Part shown: positions 1 through 14,200 of the stretch, in pieces
Position numbering within the stretch: the stretch's first letter is position 1
How the letters are laid out: each line of letters begins with the position of its first letter
Assembly (NCBI GenBank): GCA_016165875.1
Contig: JABBOT010000080.1
Span: 30,561,326-30,625,325, forward strand
DNA from: Acanthopleura granulata
Taxonomy: Eukaryota; Mollusca; Polyplacophora; Chitonida; Chitonidae
Direction: 5' to 3'
Length of the DNA: 64,000 nt
Made by a program: the position numbers and the translations under genes
The notes under the pieces: generated by a model
Databases searched by the model: none
What the model was told of the DNA's origin: nothing
The model's input: only the letters and a program-made list of their open reading frames with translations

Positions 1-286
1 GTGACAAATAGAATCTTTCTAATTCAAGAAACTGAAAAAATAAGTCAATCTATGAAACACCAAAATTTAGCAAAGCATAGAATTTAAAAACACTATCCAT
101 TATTTGAGATAGAGCATGGTTTTATTGTTCATTTAAAAAATGTCTTCAAAAAATCATTTAAAAATAATTTTTTTGCGTGTAATTGCTTCAGGGGTTTTAT
201 CCTCCTAAAGTAATGCGATAAGAATACAAAAATGTTCATATGCGACATACCAACTTTGAATTAAACTTTTGCATCCTTATTTTCAG
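1..286. other. AT-rich stretch, presumed intron
   Basis: No exon can be supported. An ATG at 140-142 opens a 22-codon hydrophobic frame ending in TAA near 206, but no donor of the phase required by the next exon is convincing. Confidence 0.3.
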
Positions 287-328
287 GTTTCTGGTGGAGC
301 TACGGGCACACACGGTCCCGACAAAGAG
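287..328 (+). CDS. Candidate upstream mini-exon of the amine oxidase
   Basis: A 42-nt block lies between a pyrimidine-rich acceptor (ttattttcag) and a donor (gtaatg). It enters needing two bases and leaves one, which is the phase required by the exon at 911. The frame reads FWWSYGHTRSRQR. There is no start codon, so an earlier exon is needed. The fit rests on splice signals and phase only. Confidence 0.42.
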
Positions 329-3300
329 GTAATGCGTGATGTATTAGTATGACTATTTACAAGATAGAACTTACTGTACAGAACCTCCTGGAGGTGGCAA
401 ATAGATTGTTATTAACATGTACCTAAGGGTCAATATTCAGGAGGTGGACTCAGTGATTAGTACGGGCTAGCAACTGTTTCTGTGTGTCTCAGAAGGAGTC
501 ATGAACTGCACCGTTATCCATGTATACTGGTCTTTTCAAGCAATTCAGAAAACTAAAATATACGTCATTCTATGGAAGGCAAAAATCTCAGTACAGAACT
601 GAGTTTAAAAATTCTTTTTTTCAATTAGATTTTTCTTCATTAATAATGTGCCAGTCGTCCTTTAAAATTAATTTATTGTATAGTTTTTAAAGTGCAGAAG
701 TTTTTTTTTTTTAATCCTATTTCATCAGATGTTATTCTGTGCTTTACATGTATATTTATTTATGCCACTTTTATCAATGTTATTTATGATTTATATGCTC
801 AAATTGAAAATTTTGGTGCAAAGATTTCAAAAATGTTTCTGCCCAAGCGCGGCTGGTTTCATTGTCAAAATCATTCCAAAGGAATGTCAGTATTAAAATG
901 TTTCTTGCAGAAGACATGCCTACCATCATTTTGGATATTCGGAGTAAGTTAACTATGTAAATGAGAAATAAAATGACCACAGTCATTAAACTCCTAACAC
1001 AACAAATGTACTTCATTACCTGTAACAGCATAGACAACACTGTACTTGTTTTCAGACACATGTGAGCAACGGACTGTTATCTCAAACCAAAAGTCTAAAC
1101 CTGAGATATAGTGTATAGTATTACGTGTATTTGTACCTTGAGTAGGGCGTACAACATTGAATATATAAGCTAACTTGCGTCCATATAATGACTAATGTGC
1201 TCAGTATCAACGCAGTGCGGGTCAGGGATGCGATGGGAACCAAGTCCGTCTCGTTCAAAGTGCTCGCCTGCCGCAACTGCATTTGTCCAATTGTAATGGC
1301 TTTTACGAAGAGGTTGATGGCCTTAGACCAACCACATGGACTTTTACATGTGGGTGTGACTTAACGTTCCCGCCTTGGAATCTGGATGAACTGAGTGAGT
1401 GAGTGCTTGGGGTTTAACGTCGTACTTAACAATTTTTCACACATATGACGACGAACAGTCCTTCTGGTGTTTGCATATACAGTGTGTCTTCTTGTAGCAG
1501 GGCGAGTCCATGCCGCCATTGGAACATCAACACCCCACCCAGTCACATTATACTGACATCGGGCCGACCAGTCCTGTTTCCTTGCTCTGACCTCCCAATG
1601 CTGAGCGCCAAGCGAGGGAGCAACAAGTACCATTTTTATAGTCTTTGGTGGTCGGAGGAACACAAGTTGTTCATCTTAGCCGACTGCAGCAGTTGTTTAG
1701 AATTGTGAAGGATCTTTGTGTTTACAAGATCCATTCTATGCAGGATGTATGACGTCCCGAGGGGCGCAGGAGAACATCGTCGGCGTTTTAAACTTAAGGG
1801 CAAATCTACTCTTACGTCGAGACTTTGGCCTCTAATGAATTGTGTCGCATATTTACACTTCGTCATTTTCCTGGTTTTCCTCGTGTCGAAAACCAGGCAG
1901 ATAGCGGGTAGATAAAAAAAAGTTATGAGACGGGAAACGGACTCACAATAAGAGCTGAAATGTAAGAGCTGAAATGTCACACTTGTGCCATATCCTGTTT
2001 GATATGCATTGAATATTGTTTCGACATGCTTTTCTCAGGGATCTATGTTTGGTACTATTAGAGAACGTTTGGCGTACAACAAGACATCTTCGAGCGAAGA
2101 CTCAATGGAGGCAGCCATCTTGAGTACTAATGACCTAACGACAGAAATTATTTTTTCAACATGAAAAAAGTTCAGCAAGTGCAAAATTGATACTGCTTGG
2201 GTGATTTGACTTTTTTCCCCATTCGCAATGAAAATATTTCACTTAAATTTGAAAATAACACAGAGCCGACTTTTTTGAGCAAGATGGCCATTCAATGCAC
2301 ACAAATCTTGATTCGGCCATTCCCGACGTAAACCCGAAAATAGGAGAAGTGGGTCACGATTGGTCTGCGCGTCTGATGATCGTTCCATTTGTTTGTGTGG
2401 TTGTCGCTACAGAAAAGAAAATGCCCATCATCTGTCATGATGTCTTGTCATCTCTGAATAGTAAAGGTATGACGTATCCGAGGAGCCCAACATTAAAAGA
2501 AAAAAGTAGATCGCTTATTCCACACATTATGACTGAGATAATTTTTTCAAGCGACCTTTTAATCTTAAGCTATCCGATGCATCTTTCTATCTGCATGGTA
2601 GGTATTTGCATTAAACTGATATTTTTTCACACCAAAGTTGATATACTCACATGTTCATGTTGGATAAGTCAACTGCGAGGTCGATGATTTTATTGCTCTG
2701 CTTGAGACACCCCTCACAAATCTCAGCGGTGGAAAGTGTATGCCACTTTAATACTATGGCCTAACTTCAAATTCCAGCCTTCCATTGTTTTCTGAGCTTT
2801 GTCTTCAGTAAGCGTTCGACGGCGCTAGTGCGGTTGTTTAGGTGTGCTCGTACATGAAGTTCACCCCCAGAACATCTGTCTGATCGTCATGTGCAGGAAA
2901 CTAAGTTCGTTACTCCCGTGGTTTACACTGGATACTCCAGCTTCCTTCACACATAAAACTGATCTTCGTCGTATGAATGAATGAAAAACTCGTGATCGGG
3001 GCATTAAACCTCATTCAAATAAATGAATAAATGTAGAATTACGCCAGTGTCCGATATAAACGACTAATAAAGTCACTGAGAAATTTAAGGCCAGCTTAAA
3101 ATCACTGATAAAAGAAAATTACCAGGGTTGCTTCAGAGTACTCATGGGATTTCATTATTATGCAATACATATATCCCCCCCCGTAACCTGTCGTACGCTT
3201 ATGCACTAATAACTAAAAACAATTACTGAAAATCACCATGTGCATTACATTTCCTGCCAGAATTTCTAATGCTGTCACTTTGTACTGTTTTGTGCCTGAT

Positions 3301-5145
3301 GTCATGGAATCGTTGTGATTGAACCAAGTTACCAGCCAAATGTCACTATACACGATTCTGTTGTCCCTTTTTACAGAATGCCTGGATGTGGCCATTGTTG
3401 GAGGGGGGACAGGTGGCACGTATACCGCATGGAGACTCCGAGAACGAGGCTGGAAAATCGCAGTCTTTGAAAACACGGATCGAATCGGAGGTCGGATGTT
3501 CAGTGTGTTTTTGCCTTCCGTGCCGAATGTTCCTGCCGATTTGGGGGCAATGCGATACGTCCCGGGTATACATACCACGCTCGAAAGTTTATTTCCACAA
3601 CTAGGCCTGCGCTCAGAGGTTTTTCAGCCAGATCAGTTCGAAAGGATGTATTACTTGCGAGGAAGACGGTTAACTGCAAAGGAGTTCAATAGTTCGAAGT
3701 TGCCATACAACCTGTCACCCAATGAGAGTAAAAGCAGCAGGGAGCTGAAATGGTGAGGCACTTCATCCAAGATTGTGGTTATATGTATACATTAGCTTTT
3801 ACAGTGGCGTAGTAAGCAGGTGGGGACGGGGAGGGGGGCCGGGGGCCGGTGCGCCCGCACTTTCAAAATTTTGGGGGATCAACGTATGGTCCCCCGACCC
3901 GCCCACCCAGACAACCGCACACACACATACCTCACAACCCAACCATATTAGAAAAATGGACTACACAAAACATTCAGTGCTTATCTCGTGGTTTTCATTG
4001 AATTTTCCTGAACTGACTGTGAAAAGATTGTGTTGAGTTTGTTTACAGAGATCAACAAGTTGGACCGTTATATCGGTCACACTCAGATATCTTGATCTAG
4101 ATTATGTGAAATTTGGCGTCGGATATTTATCGGTAACTTGCAGCATCGTTTCATATAAACCAGCGTTCAACCCAGGTGAATGTCATAAACGTCTACCCCC
4201 AAAAGACCCCATGACGCTGTTACGTTAACTCCCCTTCGCTGAGGCATATATACACCTCATCGAAACTATCGCACCTCCGATGTAGTTTGATAATAAAAAC
4301 ACAGACCGAAGCTGGAGGTGGGAAATTATGAATATTAGCGACGAAATAAGTATATTTTTGCCAAAAACTACAAAAACTATAACTTTGGAAAAGTAGACAG
4401 TGTAGATATGGTGACTGTAGTAGGCAAAGAGATGGACAAATCAGCATGTACATGTCTTTTTAACGCTTTACCCATATTACAGTTAAATTACTAACAAATC
4501 ATGTCAATATGTGGTGTAGCCAACCGACACACGGATTTCATCCGTATCATATCTCCCTATTCTCAAAAGCCGACGACCAATCCTCACCTGAAGGATGTGT
4601 TACCAATTCTGGTGCCTAATCCGGGTGCATTCTTGGAGATTAAGTAATGAAGCACACCTGACTCTACCTTACGGCCAAACTGATGCAATAGATCCTCGAT
4701 TAGCAACCGGACTTCGAGCATTCAATGGCAGCCTCGTTGTAAATGGCTTTGTACCGGAGACGCTTAGCGACAGTTACTGTTTCGTGTGGTTGCACATTGT
4801 TGTCCACGAAGAGACAAGTGTGACAAGTGCATGGTTGTCGACATGGGGGCACAACAGAAGCCTACAATATATGGTACATGTATCTTGACACCTTCGTTCT
4901 GAGCTGAGAACATTTAAAGTTACAGTCGAATGACCACTAACCCAACACCATCACTGAACCACCACCAAATGCCACAGCCGACCGGACGCCAGTTTCGTGC
5001 TTGCCAATGATTTGCCATGTTCGACTTTCTGGGATAGCATTATTTGACATTTCACATTCGGTCTTTCCAAACACAAAGTTTTAAAATGACATAAGACCTT
5101 CAAATTAATAGCCGTAAACAAGCATAACGTTTGTAATTAAGTATG

Positions 5146-5212
<67 letters not shown>

Positions 5213-8200
5213 GTGTGCACTCGGTTTGCCTACCCGCGTGCTTGAACATTCCAGGTGGCTACCATTCTGTAGTAAGGTTTTGTGTCAACGCACAAATGGT
5301 ACGTTATGAATATCTTTCTCTATGAACTCTCAATTACTTTCCAAATTTAGTGGTGAGATACTTTCTCCATAAAAACTGATAGGCCATCAAACTTCTGTTA
5401 AAGTGCTGTATTTTACCTATTTTCAGCAAGGCTATACAACAGTTAAATATCTGTTTTATGGAAACATACTGCCTGAAGATTTTCTAGCAAAAAGTTACTA
5501 TATCAAGTTTACCTTGTGTCATGGTGTTGGGTATCAAGCGGGACCCGTCAAACGCTCGGCAGCAGAACTTGACGTCATTATTCTGACGCCAAATGTTCCT
5601 TTCTCGGCTCATCACAATGACGTTACTTAAAGACAGGGCCACGTCACAATAGAAACTGATACATTGTAACATTGCACAAGTAGCGCTACAATCGCACTTT
5701 GACGTAACAATGGCTCAAGGTCCTGCTTCACACTAGCGCCACCTCATGGGATTGATAAATATGCCGCCTTCCCTTTCCTTGTTGCCATTTATGGACTGTA
5801 CCGATGATATACACATTCCTTGTGCTATATCAGAACATTATGATATACAGATAGGATTGCTAGAGAAGAGAGTACACTCCCATGGCAAGAACCCTTTTTG
5901 AAGTTGTTTTGCAGCGTAATAACAATTGCCCTTAAAAGAAAAGAACACAAAAGTATAACTAAAGTTATTTCAGACGAGGGGTCAAACAGATCTAAACGGG
6001 CACAGGCATTTTTATGACGTGTTTGGTCCCTCTATAAATCCCCTATAATCTGGAATTCTTACGAGACCTTGGAATTCGCCATTTTAGAGAAAGCCTCCTG
6101 GTTGAGACCTTGAGGAATAATCCCAGACCACTTTCTCGTTGAAAATGGCTGGAAAGTATATCAGAATTGTCTCGTAATCAGAAGTAAAAGAGCTGATTTA
6201 ACACCATTTCTGCATGACAAAATGATGAACTACAAACGGGTGACGTCATGACGGGAACAGATGCCTTCTCGGGTGATAGAAATATCTCACCCTCGATTGG
6301 TAAAAATTGAGGACATGGCAACTTTCGTTCAATTTCCCCTTCGTGGGCTGTTTTGCTTACTTTGAACTGCGACATGTCGGTTATCCCACATCACAAATGT
6401 AAAAGGTGACGTTTTCTTTTAACTTTACGTGGGCTTTTTTTATCGCCACATTGGGTATAGTGTTGCCTTTTCATTTAAATGCTGTATATTTTACTTCTCT
6501 TTTAAGGTTTCCAACTGACACCATAAATGTATTCATTTAATGATCAGTTGATTCTAGAAGAAATTGCTGTACATGTATAATAAACATTGAACAGATTCAC
6601 CACATGTGCTGTTGTAGCATGCACACGGTTATACACATAGCACGCAGTTCCATTCTGTTTAATTGTGTTGTACGGAGATTAAATGTAGCCTATATAAGGT
6701 ATGGAAGATGTGCACGACACCATCAAAATTTTCTGGATGGACGGTTACCGTGGATACCAGATCTCCTGGAACCCCGCCTAATTGGCTGGACTAGTGCCCA
6801 AATTCCCTCCCCCACTTTTCATTTGCTCCCTACGTCCTTGTTTTATGTAGATCCCACATAAATCCTGACAGAGAACGACCAATCGTTTAGTACTTAATGG
6901 CGTGTGCCTTTCAGTTGCTGATATATGCACACGAGATGCTGTTCAAAACCCGTTTGTGCATTCTAAAGGTTCCTTGAACACCACTTCCACCAATATGGTG
7001 ACCATACGTTTGCGTCACATGTGTTACAGACGGTCAGTAACATATCAAATGTCGGTGGTTTACCCCAAGTCATTTCTGTTTCCTTAACCGGTGAAGCTGG
7101 CTTCCACTGTATATAGAAGTCAAACATTTTGAAGTATGGCGTTAAACAGCAATCAGAAAGATAAATGGGTAAACCAATGACGAGGTCGTACGTGGAAAGA
7201 TCTGCCAACAACCTGCGTTTGGTCGTGGGTTTCCTCCTTGCTTTAGTCGATGTGTTTCAAAAGCAATGCTAACCAACGTGGTCAAAGTGAAATAATCATA
7301 AGTACGGCGTAAGACACCAGTAAATAAATAAATGAATGAATTAATTAATTAATGTAGGGTGATAATATCAAATGATATGGATGCATGATTCCCTTCGGTT
7401 TCAGGAGATTGTCCCAGCAGGCATTGAATGTCAGCCGACCAGATCAAATCGCTGACATAGAAGAGGCTACTACACCAGACGGAATCCCGCTTTATAAACA
7501 AAGGTAAGAATTATAGGCAATTTGTTTGAAGTCTGACCGTCTGGACACCACTGCCCTGGTACGATATTACTATTTATTTATTTACTTCATTGATGTTTTA
7601 CTTTGTACTCAAGAATATTTCAGTGATACGACGGCGGCCAGCATTATGGTGGTATGAAACCGGGCACACCCCGTGGGGAAACCCCGACCATCAAAAGGTT
7701 AATGGCAGACCTTTCCACGCATGGCGGGAGAGGAGGCCAGCATAAGCTGAACTTGAACTCACAGCGACCGTATTGGCGAGAGGCCTCTGGGTCATTACGC
7801 TGCACTAGCACGCTAACCAACTGAGGTTACGATATTGCGTCATATTATATATAACATTGCAATTTAAATTTTACAAACCTTACAGGAGGTAATAACTCCA
7901 TTCACGCATTTGGATAAATCCTGGTTTAGATACAAAAACCCATGGCAGCTAAATGTTAACGTTTTTCCTCACAGCACTGTCCCTAAATCTGGGAGCCGGG
8001 ATCGCGCTGGATGTGATAATCCCAGTCCCCTGAGAATGCTTCACTCAAATTCCTGATAGAGGTTAACTGATGTAATTTTTCGTAAAATTGACAAGCCGCT
8101 CAATGAAAGGCCAGCTAAACCTGACTTAACACCACTTGTTTCCGTTGTGCAGCCGTCTCTAAATTCTGAAGAAAATTCATCCCATAAATTACCTAATACC

Positions 8201-11200
8201 CTTGGAAGGAAACTTCAAAACCTGTCGTGCAAAATGATACCCATCCTACCAACTGAAAATACAAAAAGGGCAGTTTCGAAAGGCAACAGGAATTATAACT
8301 ATAAATTGCAGGGTATTACGCCGATCTGGAAGCATTAATTCTGGACTCTTTGCCACCTAAAATTTTGCATCACTTTGAAAACAACAGTTAAAGCTCTACC
8401 ATGTTAACACTCACTTTCCGTACATCGGAGAAATGCTACACAGAATATCACACCTTGAGTTTGCAGACAAGTCCCTCTGCATATAGGCCCGTAATAACAA
8501 CCATAACTTAAAGTAGTACAGCATTTTTCAAAAATCTTTGACTTGTCTTTGTTTGTTTTATCCCATAGCTATAAGAATTTGTTTGACAAATTCTGGAGTA
8601 GTGAGGCTAAAAATTTCCTACTTGATGTGGACGCCTTCCACTCGCCATACGACACAGACAACAACGCCGTGTACCGTGCAGTGGCTTTCAACCCAGAAGC
8701 TCAGAGAATTCAGTTGAGGTCTGTTGTCGGGGGAATGAACGTCATCTCACAACGACTGGCACAGCAGTTCCGGGCTGCTAGTAACAGGTTTAACTTCTTT
8801 GTGTATTTTTTTCTTCATTCAAGGATGCAGTACTGTCACAGTGCCCTCAGGCTGTAATAATCATTTATTTGTTCTTTGTCCCTGACCAGAATAAGCCAGT
8901 CTCACCAGTTCATGCAAGTTGAGGCGAGGCCGGGCGTGGCGGTGGTGGGGTAGAGGGTTCCCTTTCGCAAAACGCAGCCAGAAAGAAAATGATAAGTATC
9001 ACCAAAATACCACCATAATTTGGTGATGACCGGAAACGGTGAGGGTCTTTAGTAATCACCACTTTTTGGTGATGATGATACGGGGTAAGGGTTTGTGTGA
9101 CTACTTGATCCGAGCGCAGAGTTTGTAGAGGAAGCGTTTTGAGTGGAAGCGTTTTAGGGAAACCGTCACGATGGAGCCTATATAGTCTTTTCAGACACAA
9201 CTAGGTAACACAACGTGCAGAGTGGAACTATGCGCCGAGGTTGCCACTACCTATACCCGTAACCTTTATAAAACTATATAGTTTTATAGATAAACCTGTG
9301 GACAAAGTGACTACAACGACAAGGGGTTAAATAACAAGAAAGGAGTTCTTTAATATATACTTACTACTTATACTTACTATGTGCTGCTGCCCCGGGTTCA
9401 AAGTGGAGAGAGAGCGAACGCCAGTCAAAACAAGTCAATCCCAGTTCAATTTGGTGAAGTCCGAAAGCAGAGGGTATCTCCAAAGGAGAGAAGTTATAGT
9501 CTTAGATCGGGGGTATCAGGAAGCACAGTAACGTAGCGTTTGAGTGGCCAAAAGACTTCTTCTCCATTGAAATTTGGGGTTCGCTTATATAGCAGCGAAC
9601 AAGTAAATCTTTTGTTTCTAAGTCACCGATCGTAAATTTTGAAGCTCGCGTTATCTCACTTCATGTATCGTCTGGAGGTGCGCTCTTTCCGCTTTTGGGT
9701 AACATTAATGGGGACCAACGGCGAGAACCATCTTTGACGCATCTGTGGGAATTTCAGCTTGGGCCATGATGTAGCATTGTCCCATCTGGACAATCAGCCA
9801 CGCCAAACGGGCTTTAAACCCGACCGTGAATTCAATCACCTTGTGTGGGCCTTAAACTTACGCGGGTCCTAACCCGGACACATGTAATCACGACATTTGC
9901 CTCGTAACAATGGCCTGATCACCATTTCTTAGAGAGGGGCTGATTAGTAATTAAAAATAGACAGCCATGCAAACATTATCCTTCTTATATGTGTCTTTAC
10001 TAACCACCTTCACATATGTGAAATAATAGAATTCGAGAGTAAACCACAATCAAATGAATCATATTTATTAGCTTTTAACATCCCAGTGAAATTACGATAT
10101 CCTTAGAACTCACAGCAAACCAGGACATGGATTCATAACAGTATATTAGACAAAGAAAATACAGTCATGCACAATTCATGTTGAACATAAGACGAATGGA
10201 TATCTTTTACGGGTGTACCGTCTGCATCTCTGATATGCTGGCGTGTCTTTTTGGAGTACGGGGAGTACATGATGGATATCTTTTGGGGTACACGGTCTGC
10301 ATCTCTAATATTCTGGTACACGTCGGGTCTTTTGAGGTAACGGGCTACATGATAGATAACTTTTGGGGTACACGATCTGCATATCTAGTTTTCTGGTACA
10401 TGGCGTGTCTTTTGAGGTATGGGGTACATGATAGATATCTTTTGGGGTACACGGTCTGCATCTCTAATATTCCTGTACACGGCGTGTCTTTTGAGGTTTG
10501 GCCGTACATGATTGGTCGAGAGAGAGAAGTTTGACTAATGCTGAGAGTTTTCAGGAACAGTCTTTATTCACTGCGCTCAGTTTGCAAGTTAGCAAACAGT
10601 ACAGATGATACATTGGATATCCGACAGGCAGACAAACAGACAGACAGTTCTGTCACACAGAAACAAAGAAATGAATTAATACCATGAATTACACTGATCA
10701 GAGTGTCCATGCAAAATGCAATCAATAAGTATATACTGTCATGGAACAATTACTGAATACCTAAATATATTGCTCAATTCAAATGGAAATAAATGAACTA
10801 TACTATATACAGCATACAGCTGAAAACCACCCTGCCATTAGCGCTAATGCATATATAAGCCCTGTAACCGGTAAATAGTCTTAAAAAAATACCTTCAAAT
10901 AAAATCTGAAACCGCTAAGTATTCGTTATTTTCTACACACAAAACCTTCAATGACACACCCGTACAAGAATTAATTCATCATCACAAAAATCAATTATCT
11001 GCTTTGGTATTCATTTTAGAATTGAACAGATGTGTCAAAAGAAAGACATTCTACATGAGTATTCATTATACACGTACAATAGTAATCTGAAACAGTAAAT
11101 GGGAGATGACTCCGAATGGCAAACTACACCTAACGTTAATGGCAGGTAACTCTGTACTAAATCCTAACCATAACTGGTTAAGACAATTACGACAAGTTAA

Positions 11201-14200
11201 TTACTTAAGCGCTCTTACAAGGCAATGAATTGTAAATAATGCCCTTACACTATGAAATATGCTTCATTGCTCTGCAATGTATTAACAAAGTATTAAAGCT
11301 AGAAAGAAAAAAAAGCGTGTCTCGGAAATTGGACCCTTATCGACACAAATATAACGGAATTGTACCACACGTTGCAGTATGTAACCTTTCGAAATGTGTA
11401 TACATGCACCTGAAGAGTGAATCACCGTGACAAAAACACGCAACACAAAACGATAAATGACTCAGAACAGCGCAACAGACCGGAACGCATGTCTCTTGCA
11501 ACTAGTGGTTCTGCTGTCGACCGCAGCGCCCCCTAGCAAGGCCAGTAATCGCGCAGACACAGATAATCTCAACCAATGACAGATATCTTTGGGGGGGGGG
11601 CACACGCTCTGCATCTCTAATATTCTGGTACACGGCATGTCTTTTGAGGTAAGGGGCTACATGATAGATATCTTTTGGGGTACGCGGTCAGCTTCTTTAG
11701 TATGCTGGTGTGTTTTGTGAGGTACAGGGTGCCTGATGGATATCTTTTGGGGTATTAGGTCTGTATGCGTAATACGCTGGCGCGTCAGTTTGGGGTACGG
11801 GAGTATATGAGGGAGAACTGATACCGAGTTATCTCCCCATTCATGTTGTGGCGCGCAACCTAGGCTACGTATAACATCGGTTTGCATGTAACATCGGTTT
11901 GTTCTTCTTATATTTGGAAGAAAACTAACATGTTTTTTACCTTACGAGGAACATGAATTAGCTTCTTTTCCAGAACTACAAAATCATCAGTATATAGTCC
12001 ATGTACATGTGTATATCCCTCACCGTCTCACACTGGCCTGCCAGTGTAACACCTTGTCAAAACAAGATTTAGCGGCCGCCTCGTGGTGGGAGCTTGGTGG
12101 TGGAGGGAGTGGCGGAGGCACACTGCATGCAAGCCCTGTATGATTATGGAGGTAACATAGAAATCTATTTTACCTCCATGGTATGATAAAGCTACATGTA
12201 TGGAGATCCGCCTTTCGCATCACCACTTCTAGGTTATTCTGAACAATACAGAAACACGAGTGCTGCCACCTATGTACAGAATACTGCAGGATTCTTCAAG
12301 TCATTTTTAAACATTTTCTTGACAACCGCACGTCTTATAGTCACTTCTGCAAGCAGCAAGTAGCGGAGAACATTAGGTATCCCTGTATTAAGGTAGATTC
12401 ACACTGTTATCTGATCATTACAACAGTACTTCTCGCACCTTCTCCCTTTCCCTTTGTTCACTAAGGAAGTCAAAGCAACATCTGCGTGTATTGCCCTGAT
12501 ATAATCCATGTAGAATATCTTTGATACCGTCTGAAATACGCCCTTTCCTTACTCTAATCACATAGGCCGACTATTCATTACTACACAGAACAGAATCAGA
12601 AGCTTCATGCAGACTTTCTGTATGAATTTTATGTGGACTTTCATCGGCGGCATGTCAAAACATTAAAATAGTGCGCTCTAGAAATCGGCACACAGGTTGA
12701 CAATCATGCATGTGGGCCTATGTTTTCCTTTTCTTGTACAAAGTTCAAAGATTAAAAAAAAATGGACAAACTTTTATGCAAGTATTGTGACCGGCGGTAT
12801 TCCATTTATGCGAGTGCATATTTTCTAAGACAACAGAGTTTGTGCATGTATTATCTTGAAAAGCTCCATGGTATACGTAACTATCGATATTTGACAGCCT
12901 TTGGAGATAACACACAGCCGGGAAGGTGCAATACGCATTAAAGCTCTGCCCTCCCTCGCTTCTACGACTGAAAGGGAGCACCCTACTGCAGGGGGTTTAC
13001 TCCCACGCATCTTGTGCTTTGATAAGAAATTACTGATCGCGGACATAATCCCAGGCTCTTGAATCAGCCAGTGTTATAGAGATTACTTACTATAAAGCTA
13101 ACCCTCGCCACAGCAAGGGTTGTCTTTTATTTTTGAGGATGTAAAATGATGTACATCTGTACCATGTACATTATATATATATTTACATGCATGTGTTACT
13201 CTAAATATTTCACTTTACAAGTTTAGTCCTACAATATTTGTTTATTTGTCTGTGTTTTGAGAAGAACACTGTAATATTTCCACCATCAGAAAATTTAGAC
13301 ACATTAATATAGACGTACATATTCACAAAATATCATATCTATAGGTATAGGCCTATCTCTGTCAGTGCCAATGAATAGTAATGACATCTTTTCCTAGGGG
13401 TAGATTTGGGCTGTCATTCGGGCCGTCACTATTTCTCATCACCAATAAATGATGAGGACATAACCTCATCACCAATACATTTTGATGGATGTAGACCATC
13501 ACCATTTCTCATCAGCAATAAATGGTGATGGCCTAACCCCATCACCAATAAATGGTGATGGGATTAGTCATCACCATTTCTCATCAGCAATTATAGGTGA
13601 TGACAGCAGCCCATCAGCAATTATTGATGATGCGCCATTACCACATTTCTGGCTGTGAATAACACGGCTAAAACGGGATTTTACGTTACCGGTATAATAG
13701 ACAAAGTCGATTTGTTCGGAACACCTGGGCGGATAAGTTGGAGGCCTCAGAACCCCCGGGCGTGTTTTGATTGAAGGTCGACTATGCAACTACCATAAAA
13801 TCCTGTCTTCTGCCACGTTAGTGTGCGAGAGTCCCGTTATCTCGCCTCAAACCGCCTGAACTGGCGAGTCTCAAAATGCCGACTCGGCTTATTATAAAAA
13901 GATCCTTTCAGTTGAAAACGGCTCCACTGGCCTGTATTAAACGAGTGTTGTCACCTTTTCGAATACCAATGGCCTTAATGATGCATGCACTTTCGTAAAC
14001 TTGTTGCATGGATCCACTTTTAAATGAAATATAATATTCAGAGAGGATTTCTCTACCAAAAACCACTACGAATTTGATAATAATATACACCTGTAACATC
14101 TGCCTGCGAGAATGAAGTTAAAGCTCATCCTATCTGCTGGCAACAACCACAACCGCAACTACAACTGCAACTACAAGACGTTGTGTACTGTCCTCACTGC

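Larger units (their letters stand above)
3753..7404 (+). other. Intron with microsatellite and dispersed repeats
   Basis: Holds the (AT)n tract (5144-5209), an inverted copy of the R1 promoter-like repeat (5925-6420) and a 5'-truncated SINE (7185-7348). No exon of the required phase was found. The open frame at 4595-4888 looks accidental. Confidence 0.5.

Noticed and set aside
2295..2687. 130-codon open frame as a gene
   Set aside because: No splice context, domain or codon character; it lies in repeat-derived intron sequence.
5143..5325. 60-codon frame with poly Ile-Tyr
   Set aside because: It is the (AT)n microsatellite read as protein.
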